The notes: generated by a model not told the origin, from the letters alone. A stretch of DNA of 64,000 bases from Eumeta japonica (GCA_005406025.1 BGZK01000216.1:496001-560000), one strand, 5' to 3'. Numbered from the stretch's first letter, positions 33,691-46,437 are shown. A program made the numbers and translations.

Positions 33691-36421
33691 CGTCTTTAGG
33701 TACTGAGTATTTGAAGATCTCTCATGATGTCCCGATCGCTGCCCAGCCGGGCTAAATCCTTCATATGACTATCTAAGTCGGATCTAACCTAATCATACAG
33801 TTTCTTTTGATCAGATGTATTTGTCAACAACTAATTATTTTCTCCGCATTTTTCTACACTTTTGTCACCTAGCTTTGTCTAATGGGCAATTTTGTGTGCA
33901 AACATTGGAATCTCTGTTTCGATCAGTAATATTATCAAAATAGTGTAGAATGTGTCCCAAGGCAATTATACATTCCAGTTGAAGACCACAACATTACATC
34001 TCGCTTTTGAGTTATTAATTCTAGGGTTGGTGAGTTCTCGCCTGCTATTTTGGCATTGGGTCTTAAAACGTTTTATTCCGACTACACAAATATTTTGCAG
34101 AAACCTGTTGTTTTCACCGTTCACAGTTCCATTTGTCTAACCTAACCTAATGTAACCCAACTCAACCTATCCTGGTGGAAAATTGCCTACAAAATAAAAG
34201 TCCGACATTTCAATCTGTAAAAATTTCGACCAAGGTTGATATTCAAAGCCGTTTTGAAGTTATAACTGTAAATTTCCAGATTTTGAATGGTCACAGTTGT
34301 TCAACCAACGACTTTCTAGTTTCAAATTTAAGTTCACTGCGCATATAACCATACGGTGATGACTTTCGATTTTTACCTTGTTAATCACCGAGTTTACATT
34401 GAATATTTGCAGCTTGTCATTATGAAGTCTACCTCGATTTTCGCCGTACCATTGAAGCTAATCCTTGTCTATTTACAATAAGACAGCTTCCTAAAGAGGA
34501 AATTCATTTATAAAGTGTTCCTTTCCTTCCAAGAAAACGGTCAATGGGTTTCATTTCCCTCAGGTTTCACTGCCCGAATCCAAATTGGCCCATTCTCAGT
34601 TTACCTCTCCTTAGCCTAAATTTGCGTTGATGTCCTCCTCGATTTTGTGGGGTGTTAATTCCCCTCCGCCATTACTATTGCGCTATAGTTTGCTAACTGC
34701 CTTTTGACTATGACATTTGAAATATCTTTGTATGTAACCACCATGTTATTGTCATGGTGTGTCGAAGTCCGTGCATATAACTGTTTGACCTTCGTCGATA
34801 CCGTTTGGTAACTTTGAAAATAGTATATACTATTATGCTCGACATACTTTCTATCTTCATTATATAGTTGGCGGGGTCTTGTGGATGATAAGCCCGACAT
34901 TGAGATAAGCTATTGCCGTCCCGGTAGTTGGATAAGTTGCCGGACTGAAGACTAATTCTATCTTGTCTCTACTTTTGGACTTCATATTATCATATTATGT
35001 GCCAGCGCAATTTGTCCACTTATTTTTTTTTCCTAAGTAAGCTTTTCATCAGACCTCAAATTATGTGCATTTTGTAGATTATCCAATCAAGTCAGGGATG
35101 ATAGACATGCTTTTGGAGTTGGGTTTTTTTAGGAATCCTTCCCCCACTACAACCAGGACAACTATCATAACCAGGAACAGAAATTCCTTTTCGTATTGTG
35201 AAGAGTACTCGTATATCAGGATGTCTATATATTAGCCTAATTCTTATGTATGTGATCCTTAAGCTTTTATTTCTTGTTTTACCTAGGTATTTAATTTTTT
35301 TTATTTTATATAATGAAATAATTCCTATGTATTAATGATATTCTAAATATATCAAGTAATATAAATTATTTCATTTTTGCATTATTGTATAAGCGAGAAG
35401 CAATATTAAAATTCACTTTTATATTTTTTATAACGCAACCTGGTTCCATCTTACTTTCTAAATTTTTGTAAATTATTTTTATAAAACTAGGTTTACATTT
35501 GTTAAAATTTGAAACGTCTTTCCTATACATATATCTACACATTTTGTAACGTTTTGAATTTTTAAAAACATGATAAATACTATTCGTTTATGAGGTCGAT
35601 AGAAATGGCCATATTTATTTATAATTTAGATGTTAAAGTTTGAAAATTGGCCACAAAATGTCATGTACGTAGATGCACGGTAAGCTTTAATGTGTTTTTA
35701 ACTACATAGTTATAGCAAAATAAAAATGCATTGAATTTCGTACTCCACAGATAATAGGCAGTAATAAAACAAACTAATCGGTTGTAAAAGCAACAACCAT
35801 AAACGAGTTAATGTGACTTTAATTAGTTATTGAGCCTGTTGTGGTACTTTTGCGCCGTTGCTCTGCAGGCAAATTGAAACTAACTGTAAAGAAATTTGCC
35901 CAAATGGTGCCAGTGCTGTTGCATTTGCAAAAAACCCTTTGTTGTGACAGGTCTTAGTCATCACACTGCCGCTTCCTCCCCGCGTTTCTTAACTTCATGA
36001 AGAGAAGTCGGACCTCAAGATATCCTCGTTGGTCCACTGAGTCTTGGAAGCTGTCAACAACCGCCCTTACTAATGCGATAATCAACGCCCGTGATTGATG
36101 GCTACACGTGTTCATTCAGGCATGGTAGACTAAATTGACCTTAAGTTACAAAATCCACCAGTGAAATACGGTATCTACCACAAGGAGAATCAACATCATT
36201 CATAAGGTACTTCATTCTGATCTTTCCGACAAATAATGGTTTAATGCCTTTATATCACCGAGTCATTATTCGTGTCTGTTATCCTTCCATTATTGAACAT
36301 AGACTTTTCTCCTGGATTTCTATGGGAATGGGTCTCGAATAACCAATGGTGATTCGCAATCTCGATCAGGTTGCCTGAGGCTCGATTATGCTCACTAAAA
36401 ACGATCCAGCCTCTATCGTGT

Positions 36422-36489
36422 GACGTAAAAATTAGTCGGCGAAAGGCGCGCGACGGTAACGCTTCTCATTGTGGCGTAATTTTTACGTC
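36422..36489. repeat. Exact 13-bp inverted repeat, CpG-rich core
   Basis: gacgtaaaaatta (36422-36434) and its exact reverse complement taatttttacgtc (36477-36489) enclose a 42-nt core rich in CG (gcgaaaggcgcgcgacgg). This fits a very small MITE or one end of a larger element. Confidence 0.5.
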
Positions 36490-37468
36490 GCGACGATGCC
36501 GGCCGAATCGTTTTCAGCTAGCGGTCCGCCTAATGGTCAACATACGACAACTTGTCTTCACCAGCGGTCGTCGGCCCTGGTCTTGGTCGAATGGACCAAA
36601 TCGCCTCTTTGCTTTTTCCGTGAATTTCCTCGTTTAAGATTTCGTCGTACAAAGAAACTCTTTCGATTTCAGGGTTAGTGACTGAACATAAAAAGCTAGT
36701 CGGTAACGTGGCAACGCATACTCGTGTGCATGTACATGCACTGTAGTATCCAAGATGCTGCGCATTCGACGACGATGCACATTATCCTAAACGCTGCTCA
36801 AGCACCCGTGTAATATCTCGTTTGACCTGTCAATCACAAATGCATCCATCTAATCGGACAATGTGTCCAATATTAATATTTGCATTGACGTTATAATTAA
36901 ATACGATGTATATTAATTCTCCGAATCGGGTACAAGACGAGATTTTTTTTTTAATTCTACACTCCATAAAGTATTGTAAGTTATCATCTATACAATTATA
37001 TATAACAAATAAATACTTCACTTTATTTATTTAGATTTCTACCGGAACCGAATTTTCTCTGTTCAGCCCCACCCACCCGATTGCAACGGCGCAGTTTCGA
37101 TCGCTGCCCGGAAAAGGTGAACAGGATGCACTTAAAGCAGTTTTTCCTTTACAAGCAACATGCCTCCGCTCTTACCAGCAGTGTTCGCTTCTTAAGATCT
37201 CATTGCGTTCAGCTCGACATCGCGGAGGTCGAGCGGCTGTTCCGCGTTGCGACGCTGTGACCTTCCTCGCGTGTCGTAGATTAGATACGTAACGTGCTGC
37301 AGGCCTAAAACCAATTATCTCGCGACCAGCTAACTGGAAACCGATTTGGGGATCATTAACTGTAGTAATTAATTACGAATGGACATGCTTATCTGTTTGA
37401 TGTTTTTTTTTAATTTTTTTCGAAAAAGGATCTGTCTACACCCTTGTGGACGTAGAACGGATTAAAAC

Positions 37469-37490
37469 TAATATATATATATATATATAT
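37469..37490. repeat. (TA)n microsatellite
   Basis: Eleven TA units followed by a T-run. Similar TA runs lie at 5086-5107, 6188-6214 and 55148-55175. Confidence 0.8.
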
Positions 37491-37619
37491 TTTTTTAATC
37501 TATGAGTATTTTTTTTTGTATATTAAGAAATGTAATATGTACCTGCGTTTTCTTTGTATGTTGTAATGAATTTTGCTACTTTCTTATAAATGTCCATTTG
37601 AATACTTTTACTTCTATTA

Positions 37620-38410
37620 ATTAGACTGTAGCTCCTTCACCCGATATCGGTCCCTATCGCAATCCCAATTTCATTTCCGACCTCATATACCAGTATGATT
37701 CTTATGTAAATTTTAAGCCTGGTTCCTTTGTCGATGTGTTCGACATAGACAAATCATTTGTTTGTGGATTTTATTAGGTAAAGTGTTCAGGACTGAAATA
37801 CCGAGATAAAAGGTAGATACATAATATCCTATTTTCTTTTCCATAGAATAGACTACATGTATACGAAATTTGATGAAAATCAGTTCAACTTTAAGCCATG
37901 AAAAAGATACAAATACACGAGTAATCTCATTTTTGTATTCATATAGGTCTAGATTTTGTCTATGATTACGCTTGCATAGAATTAGAATTAATACCGGAGC
38001 GATTGGTACACTTTTATATTTTAAATCGATTTTGTTTACAATTTCTAATCTCATTGCTTATTCCGACCACGTTTCCGACTCCGGCGTTAGTTCTAGTTTT
38101 GATCACGATTCTAATCTCGGCTCTGATCATGTAGATTACAATGTCTGCTCTCTCTTACGGTTTTAATACCAATTATGATACCATTTCCGAGCTCGGTGTT
38201 ACGATCAGTCCCGATAGTTGAATTTTGGTTCCAATCACGATTCTCCGCTCACTAATTTCAAATGCGTTCTCAATTCACGTTTTGATTCTACCCCGGTTCG
38301 ATTGTAAGTTGCAATTTCAGTTCCATTGTTTGTACTAATTCCGATACTACTTTCAGCGCGGTCTCCGTATCGACTCTAATTTCACTCCCACTTCCTATTT
38401 GACCCTCAGA
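37620..38410. repeat. Degenerate hexamer-like low-complexity region
   Basis: The + strand repeatedly shows variants of 'attccgatt', 'gattctaat', 'tcccgat' and 'atttcagttcc', spaced by roughly multiples of six, clearest at 38060-38400. It looks like a very old, diverged TTCCGA-type tandem array. No reading frame follows it. Similar shorter patches occur elsewhere in the window. Confidence 0.45.
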
Positions 38411-38659
38411 CCTAGGCCCCTTCACTGTTTTAATACATCCGTATTATAAATCCGAAAGTAACTGTCTCTCTATAATTTTTTTACCACTACAACACTGAAT
38501 TAACTTTGACGAAATTTAATAGGTGATTTGTGGTCTAGGAATAGATAAGCGCTTTAAAGAAGTAGATAATGAAAAATAAATCATAAAGAAAATTAATAAT
38601 TAAATTAGTTGTAGCTTTGTATGATGTATACCCAATTTCTGTGATACCAACCTATTTCA

Positions 38660-38779
38660 ATGGTACGATACATGGATCCTGCCCAGCTCCTCGATGGTGT
38701 CCTTTGGGAGCTGGAACAAAATAGAATCGATATAAAAGATGAAGAAGTCTATTCTAAACACACACAGGCGAAACTGCAG
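38660..38779 (+). CDS. Start exon of an unrecognised gene
   Basis: Two in-frame ATGs (38660 and 38672) open a frame of 40 or 36 codons (MVRYMDPAQLLDGVLWELEQ... ending HTQAKLQ) up to a good cag|gtaaaa donor, phase 0. A TGA at 38642-38644 closes the frame upstream, and no AG lies between it and the ATG, so this must be a first coding exon. The peptide is helical and charged with a heptad-like pattern (DGVLWELEQNRIDIKDEEV), suggesting a coiled coil. Codon use and composition look exonic against the AT-rich background. The next exon is not found before 45.2 kb; it may be past the JIL-1-like exons or very short. I do not recognise the family. Confidence 0.5.
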
Positions 38780-41700
38780 GTAAAAACGAGTAGCCTGTAT
38801 GCATTCTGTTGAATGGTTCAGAACTAATTTGGCGTGAAAGAATATAAACTGATAACGGATTTTATATATAGTCCATGTTTTGGCTAAAGTTGCAGCCACT
38901 CTTAGTGGCTAACAGCGCTACCTTCGAACCGGAAGGTAGCAAGTACGGTGCTAACCCTGGATGAATAGACTGATAAGTTTTTAACTCAAGGCAAACCACC
39001 AGCTCCGTGCCTCAGAAATCACTTCTAACTATCGCTTATAGCTGTTCTCATCAGAACGGGGGCAATGGTCGTTATATATAGCAACCGCTATCCCGCGATG
39101 GAAAAACATTTAGGACTTGATGTCAAGCCTTTCAATTTGAATTGGAATTGTGGGAGGATGCGCCTAACAGTGGATGGATTATAACCTGACACAAAAAACA
39201 AACACTGTGTACAAAAAGATGGTAAAGAGTTAGTATTGTAATTGGTTTAGTGATTTTTGAGTAAAAGAACAAACGTGTAACCCTTTTCTTCTGATGTATA
39301 GCCCGTGTTTTTTTGTAGAGGTGCAGAGTGCCCACGAATGTGTGAAGTTGAAGCATACGTTATTTAGTGATTACATAATGGTTGGCTGAATGATTTTTTT
39401 TTCTATCATGTAATAAAACATAAGTGTTCCAACACTAAGATTCGGTGCCTTAAAAATAAAAGGAACCTTTATAACCGTTATCCGTCAAGACCCTTGTTAT
39501 TAGATGCGTGGAGGTATCAAACTGAAATTAATACCAAATTCCTAGGTCTGGGTCCCTTGGAACTTTAAACAAATCAAACTTCTGAGTCAACGACCTTGAC
39601 GTAGAACCTTACTTTACTTACCCTACCTTATTTTAACTCAACGTAATCAAAAAAATACAGCCATTTATGTCTTATATTTTGAAACTGGCTAATAAATCTA
39701 AATGTATGGGGTACTACTAGCGATTGACCTAGAACTATAGAACTTGGCAAAAAGAAAGGTTTCACAGAACAAATTAAGGAAAAAACCTGAAAAAATCATG
39801 AACTTACACTTGCAGTTGGTGTACAGACCGTAACGAAGGCCATTATATCGTAAATTTTTTTTAACTTCCACTATGAAAACTTAAGGTTTTTAATAATTCG
39901 CATACTAAAAAAAAAAGTTATTTGAAACAAAAAAAAAAAGAAAAGTTTTGGAATTCTTGGGACCAATGTCTCGCCAGTGTCGCTATTGAAAACAGACAAA
40001 AGTCATGGAAACGCTTGAAGGGTGAAGTAATACCTAATTATGTTTGTACAGAACCTTCAGAATGCAAATCGTATTCACACTGGTCCGGTTTTTAAGAACT
40101 AGGATGTATTAGGTACTTAACCATTCATCTTCTTTAAGTCAGATGAAGCACAAAAGTGGAGATTTCTCGTAAAAAATATAATCCAAATAAAATTGGGTCT
40201 CTGTATCCATCTCATCCTTCAACTATTTGTGAGAGAAAGAAATCTTCGGATATTGCTATCGAGCAACAATCATTTTATTCCATTGTGAATAACGTGATAT
40301 TTATAGTTGTTCGACGTAATTGTCAAACTGTCGTACAATGATCGGCGACTGATCGTACCGATGCGTCAATTCGGTGTCACAAACTGTATCGGCACTCCGT
40401 TGTGTGTCAATATCGTTGGCACACGCGACGGAGTCTGCCAGTGCAACAAAAGCAGACAAACATACGACTTTTCGCTTTTACGTATAGCGATATTCTGGTT
40501 AGAGACACATATTTTGGCTTGTGTGAAAAATTGAATCCTTTTGTCCCTTGCGTAATTTTTGGTTGAAAAAAAAAATATCGACAAGGAAGTAACCTTCCGC
40601 TTTTTACATTATGGTATTATAGTTTATGTAATATTGGTTATATCCATTTTGCGAAAATCTATATGGCTACTTATTATTAGAATTAGAAAATATGACGTAC
40701 GGAAGGTAAAAGGACATTATTATATCAGTGTAGTCTTTAAAGACAGCCGAATGAAAGTGCTATAAATGTTTATCTGACACGATTCGTGCACAAATTAGCT
40801 ATCACTGTCGTACATGCGCTAATTGTACATAAAAATGGAAAAAAATATTCGATTAAATGTAGGGTAAAAGCAAAAAAATAAGCATTACTTGTACTTGTGT
40901 AATAGCAACACAGTTGCTATTGTAAAGAAAGTCATAAGGGCAACGTTGTTGCATTTACCGTTACTTATTAAATTTGTTTAATAGTATTTGCTTATTTGCA
41001 ATTACCAAACGGTTTATAAGTTAAACTAAATTAAATAATAGGTTAAAAGTAAAAAAAAGTTGTTTTTTTTGTATTTCAAAGAATGTTTATAACTATAAAC
41101 TTTAATTTAGTGTATATTATATCAAATTATATTTGTATTCTATTCTAAGTTGCTTCATTTAAGAATTCTGATAAATATTTCATGAATATATATTGATATG
41201 AATTGCGAATATAAATATGTCGATAAATTTATTTGTGAGTTTTTAATAAATATTCATGAGTCCTTCTATTTTTTTTTAAATTAAGATTGAAATTATTCAC
41301 AGTTAACAAACACAGAATTTTTAGTACCAAAAAAATGTAGAATTTGTGGTTGTATCCAGATGACTTTGGTAACAAATACATTTTAGTCTCACAGAAAAAT
41401 TTCATGAATGTGGTACTGTACAGTTGGCCATTTATTATTTCACTTTATTTTGATTGTAAAATAAATAAAATGGAATTTAAATTAAATTAAATTTTGGTGT
41501 GCAAAGTGTTTTTATTCTGTTTGTGACCATTGCGTAAATGAGTGTCTTCATATTAGCTAATTATTGAAATTCCAATTTTTGTATTGTCTTTTAACATTTG
41601 ATAGCCCTTAAAAAGAAAAAAAAAAAAAAACACTAGTTACTATGTAATCAAAACATCTTATGCACATTTTTTTAATGAATAATTTGGAACAGTAATTTGT

Positions 41701-42747
41701 AATAAAAAAAATAAAAGTGCGTTATATATTCATAACAGATCTTTGCACTAAAATAAATCAGTATCATTATAATTATTTATTTTAAATACAGTGTTCACTC
41801 CTCACTTACTAGTTTTTAGTAATCTCATTTTTTATTATTTCCTTCACTTAATGCTTTGCTTAATATTTTTATTCCGTATATTACTTTTAGTCACTTGCAA
41901 CCTTATTTTTTTTTCCACACGAGCAAACATACATTTTATTATATACATCTCTTTTGTTAGTGTAATTTTCAAACGTCCCTGTAACTATTTTTCCCGCTCA
42001 TGTATAATACTTTTTTTTTTCATCAGCACGGAAGAAGGTATCTCTCGTTCCGTCGTGGGGTAATATCTGTTATAATAATTAGAGGTAATATTTCTAAAAC
42101 CACTCGAATGAAGCTCGACACTAGCTAGTTTACAAGCAATGTACCTAGAAGTCATGATAATTTCCGTTTTAGGGACATACTTATTACTTTTCAGATCCTT
42201 GGATTGCCGTCGAATTTTCTAGAAGGATGTTCAGAACTATGTTTGGTAATATCGCTATCAAAATTTGTTTCTCCTTTTATTATTATAAAAAAAACTGTCT
42301 ACGTAAATACTCACAGCTATTTTTTATCCTTCAAATATAATACCTTAATCGGTGGTGAACATTTTGAATGACATTAGTCGACGTAGTTGGTTCCAGTTTG
42401 GATTTTTTTTTATCATACTTTATTTGCTTAAACGTTTTATTTGCTTTTTGCGAGAGGCGTGTTTTCTTTTATTTTTTTGCAGTTTTCAGATTACATTTAT
42501 TTTTTAAACAAATAAAAGATTTCTGAAGATTATTCTATTGATATTCGCTTTATTAGTCTCTAATAGTTTAATATTTGAAAAGTATTGTCTACACTATTCT
42601 TCGATCTATTGTCTGAGCCTGTTATAATACGAACTTGACGCAATTTGTTAATATCTGTCTATATAAATAAGAGTGAACAAGATGTAATCCATACTAATAT
42701 TATAAATGTGAAAGTAACTCTGTCTGTCTGTCTGTCTGTTACTCTTT

Positions 42748-43420
42748 CACGCCTAAACGGCTGAACGGATTTTGATGAAATTTGGTATGGTGATAGATGA
42801 TAACCTAGAAATGGTCATAGGCTATAAATAATCACGCTATCGTTCTTAGGGGGTAGGCAGTAAGCAGATAACTAAATTGAGTTAGTGATTTTTAGTCGTT
42901 TTTGTTGGAACTTTTGCTCTTTCACGTCTAAACGGCTGAACGGATTTTGATGAAATTTAGTAAGGTAATAGATGGTTACCTAAAAACGGATATAAGATCA
43001 AAATGATCACGTCATCAAAATTTAGGGGGTAGAAAGTAGGCAGAAAACTGAATTGAGTTAGTGATTTTTTTATGGTTTTTGCTGGGAGTTTTGCTCTATC
43101 ATGCCTAAACGGCTGAACGGATTTTGATGAAATTTAGTTAGGTGATAGATAGTAACCTAGAAAAGGATATGGGCTATTAATATTCATGCTATCGTACTTA
43201 AGGCGTAGGCAGTAGGCAGAAAACTAATTAATTTAGTGATTTTTAATCGGTTGTTTTAAAAGTTTACCTCATTCACGCCTTAACGTCTGAACGGGTTTTT
43301 ATAAGACTTACTCAATTTAAAGATAGGATCCTAGGCACGGACACAGGCTACTTTTTACGGCGGGAAAATACCTCATTCCCGCGGAAATCTAGCGTGATCG
43401 TGTCAAGAAGCGCATGACGC
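42748..43420 (+). repeat. ~175-bp tandem repeats inside the Helitron
   Basis: Units start near 42746, 42918, 43091 and 43266 with 'ttcacgcctaaacggctgaa' and continue 'cggattttgatgaaattt...gatagat...aacctag'. The fourth is more diverged and a fifth, at ~43405, is barely recognisable. Similarity falls from the first three units to the last. Confidence 0.75.
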
Positions 43421-43689
43421 CATAGCTACTGAAATGATTTTGATGTTTTTTTTTTAACTGAGTGTTACTAAGACTTCAAGTTAGTATTTGATCACTTTTC
43501 TAACTTAGAGGGTAGGTAGGCGCCATAATTTAGGAAATTTATGATAAAATTTTGATGCAACTGTCTTTATTTAACAGTTTTACTTGGATCGAAACTTAGC
43601 GACATTCCATCACACTACTTAACTTATAGGGTTGGAAGGTACCAAAATTCAGACTACTTTCGCATTCATTTTCGCATTCGATCATTTCG

Positions 43690-43880
43690 AAAATCGCATT
43701 CGCTATGACGATAAATAAAGCTCAGGGCAAACATTAAAAGTAGCCGGCATTAATTTAGAAAAGAGTTGTTTTCTCACGGACGATTATACGTGGCTTGCTC
43801 ACGTGTTTCAAGTCCACAGAATCTCCATGTGTTGGCCAGAGAGGGAAAAACAAAGAACATAGTTTACAAAAATGTACTAC
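43690..43880 (+). pseudogene. Pif1-type helicase C-terminal fragment (Helitron)
   Basis: The reading AFAMTINKAQGK is followed, after loss of one base near 43730, by LKVAGINLEKSCFLTDDYTW and a degraded continuation ending in a Lys/Glu-rich tail. TINKAQGQTL is the conserved helicase motif preceding motif VI in Helitron and Pif1 helicases. The frameshift and missing upstream domains make it a pseudogene fragment. Confidence 0.65.
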
Positions 43881-45239
43881 AGTAATAAGGCCTCTTATTT
43901 TTAGCTTCCTACATTATTATACTACTTACATTAAGTTAGTACTTCCTACGCAGACGATGTTGCGGATGTCGCACTGTCTAACATCGGGGGTTGGCAGGTA
44001 GGTAGTTAGTAGTATTTTAAACCGATTTACATTATTTACTTTTTATATTTACTAAGGAAACATTCGGAGCTATCCATTATGTGCTTAGGTTGCTTTTGAA
44101 CAAATTTTGATGTGAAGTTGAGGACCGGACCACGATAGTGGGACATTGTTGCAGGGGGACTTACAGTCGGGAGAAAACAAAAAAACTTATGCGGACGAAG
44201 TCGCGGGTAAAAGCTAGTGTTGAATAAAAGTTGTATGAAAGATAATAATTGCGCTAAAAGAGCAAACTCAGACGCTTTTATAGAGCTATTAAAGAAGTAA
44301 AACATCCGGAAAATGCAGACCTTAATTCCTTTATATGAAGGTTGAATAAATTCTCTGTTTTAAGTTCGCTTATTTGACATTTAATATGCGTTCTTTTGTA
44401 CAACATCTTTGCCTAAATCAACATTTATACAACTTTTAATCAATTGTTAGCTTTAGAAGACTTTGTTCACTTGATTATTTGGCTAGATGGGTAATAAGTC
44501 CAGTAGTTTTCGCGTGAAAAAAAAAAAAACGCTTAAACAGACAATCATTTGTTTTATATAGTCTTAGTTATTGCAAAATAGATCATACGCCAGATAATTG
44601 TTAGCAAAATTATGTTCCGAAATAATCTGCCTTCGAATTACCTACCTGAAAATATTTACTTACTCCGTAAAAATTAGTTAACTTTAAACTAAAGTTATAT
44701 AAGTAAGTTAGTTTCACAAAGAAAATTAAAAGTCAAGCGGATTGATGAAGAAATCTTTGCAATTGATTAGGTAATACAGTACCCTATCTTATAGAAAGTC
44801 GATGTTTCTTTACAATTGTATTAATATTAAAATCGTAGTTTTTAAACAATAACGATTTACCGAATAAGAAATCAAAGGGAATAACTTACAAACGATATCT
44901 TAAAAACTTGCCAGTGACTCTATCGAGCATCGATGTACACAATTAAAAAGAGATCGAACTAATCTTATCGACTCCACTCCTACAACTGTTATCTTTTTTT
45001 TTCATTCTCTCCAACAGTCAGGTAATCATTTTGTCTCGTTTTATTTACGTCCATGAAACGAGGGTTTTATAGTATATGTAAAATATCGATATAAAATTGG
45101 GTGAACAAAACCTAACGTAATTCATGTTATTGTTATAAATAAAGATCATTATTAAGGATACCATAATAGTTTAACGTTAGATTTATTCATATTTTACAAT
45201 ATGTAAAGAATTATTAATGATTTAATGGTGAATGTGATA

Positions 45240-45998
45240 TTAATACAATACAATGTCGAGAGGTGCTTCGTTATTTTGCATATACTACAGTGGCCTCGTA
45301 ATCCGTGGTGGGAGAAGCGCCACTCGCACCGTTCGGTTTCTATTTTGCTTTTCTCGTTTAATTTCAGTTATTTTATCGCGCTTATTGAGTTGGCATCTCG
45401 CTCGTGCGAGTGTTTTTAATGAAATTTTTATAGACGGTGCAAATAAATATCCGGCACATCGGACGTGTTTTAGTGACAGTGATAATTTTGTAGGTTTTAC
45501 GTAATGGTCTGGATTCAAAAGGAAAAAAAAAAATAACATAGTGAATGTTATCAAACGAAGAAAGTGGCTGTGATTTCGAAACAACCAAATTATTAAAGTA
45601 TCAGTTTTGACGTTTGACCAACGGCGACGTGAAAGTAGATGCGAGTGAAATTGCTATTACGATTCCGAATTTCGATGTAACACATAAAGCGGTTCTCGTG
45701 CATAACGGAACGTGGTATTTTTATTAGGTCGGGTTGCGCTCGTCTCCTCAGCGACATCTATGCGACATTTTGACATGTTGCCCGAGTGTGTTCGCAAAAT
45801 ACGCGAATACGTGTTGGAGTTGTCAACTTGATGTGATTAAGTTTTGTATATATATTTATTTTTATTTAATTATTTATTCGTTTTAAACCGATCCAATCGT
45901 TTTTTTTGTGCACTCCGTGTCGAGCTAAATTCCTGTGACGTTCTTGCACATATTAACGTTCGTTGTGATTCCTGTTGAAACTTGGTGAGGCTTCATGA
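45240..45998 (+). promoter_or_regulatory. Promoter and 5' UTR of the JIL-1-like kinase gene
   Basis: CpG content rises at 45290-45420 and again at 45610-45830 relative to the AT-rich flanks, as expected for a housekeeping insect promoter and leader. An in-frame TGA (45996-45998) directly precedes the first ATG, which fixes the start. I see no TATA box, and the transcription start is unknown. A 5' UTR intron is possible. Confidence 0.45.
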
Positions 45999-46437
45999 AT
46001 GACCATGGCCACTGGAGAGATGGGCCTGCCTGACAAGAAACCAGAACACGAATCCGGGTATTACGAAGGCAGCGACCAGGAGGGCAGCATGGAGTGCGGT
46101 TGCTCATCACCTTTGAGCTCTAGAAATTCATCACATTCTGCTAAGTTCAAACGTCGGCATACACACAAACACAAAAAGCTCACACCGAAAAAGTCCAGGC
46201 CTGATCCACGTAACGGATTTTGTCCACCTGATATCATTAAAGATAAAAGTATTGAAATAATTGAAGAGAATGTCGATGAACCCATGAATGTGACGGAACC
46301 CAAACCAGCTATAGAAGAAACAACAACCAAATTAAGCAGTTCAGTTGAGCTGATAGGCGGAACAGTACCACCACCTGCAAGGGATTCTGTGGATTGGAAC
46401 CTGGTCGATGCCAGTAGAATAAGGAAACGATCGAAAG
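45999..46437 (+). CDS. JIL-1: JIL-1-like kinase, first coding exon
   Basis: 146 codons plus one base from ATG 45999 (MTMATGEMGLPDKKPEHESG...) to a gtatgt donor. A second in-frame ATG at 46005 has a better context (accATGgcc) and may be the real start. The exon has a Cys/Ser patch (MECGCSSPLSSRNSSHS), the His/Lys/Arg-rich basic block, an acidic middle, and ends RDSVDWNLVDASRIRKRSKG. Confidence 0.75.

Larger units (their letters stand above)
31211..38659. other. Long non-coding stretch, probably intron of the 30574 gene
   Basis: No exon can be joined with confidence. Visible items are the small 'AGGAGGGTTAT' repeats near 32866-32902 and 33288-33330, a decayed 'TCCACTGCTGGACATA' repeat at 33547-33690, an exact 13-bp inverted repeat at 36422-36489, a CpG-richer patch at 37050-37270, a TA microsatellite at 37469-37490 and a hexamer-like patch at 37620-38410. 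The interval 33850-36700 is unusually GC-balanced and looks like old transposon remains, but I could not assign it. Confidence 0.4.
42688..44217 (+). mobile_element. Helitron remnant with helicase fragment
   Basis: Both ends fit a Helitron: 5' TC at 42688 after an A, and 3' CTAG at 44214-44217 before a T, with a short GC hairpin (gcggacgaagtcgc) just inside the 3' end. The 5' part starts ccatactaatattataaatg and carries (GTCT)n at 42721-42739. Tandem units of ~175 bp follow, each starting 'ttcacgcctaaacggctgaacgg'. At 43690-43880 is the C-terminal end of a Pif1-type helicase: AFAMTINKAQGK, a one-base shift, LKVAGINLEKSCF, then a decayed motif VI. In intact Helitrons this helicase belongs to the RepHel protein that drives rolling-circle transposition. 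This copy lacks Rep and cannot move by itself. Confidence 0.75.
38780..45239. other. Non-coding stretch with repeats
   Basis: It holds a hairpin-rich patch at 38893-38950 (arms gccact/agtggc and ctaccttc/gaaggtag, with a 'gttcgaa' box on the minus strand, possibly SINE-derived), scattered AT-rich sequence with poly-A/T runs, and the Helitron at 42688-44217. No supported coding exon is seen. Confidence 0.5.

Noticed and set aside
34137..34158. Telomere-like CCTAA repeats (ctaacctaacctaatgtaaccc)
   Set aside because: Only two and a half degenerate units of the insect TTAGG telomere motif inside ordinary sequence; too short for an interstitial telomere array.
43795..44001. 68-codon open frame in the Helitron
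   Set aside because: Out-of-frame reading of the decayed helicase end; the first codons do not match a helicase in this frame.
45285..45584. Open frames of 60-100 codons on both strands near 45.3-45.6 kb
   Set aside because: They lie in the CpG-richer kinase promoter/leader, overlap each other in several frames, and have no start or splice logic.
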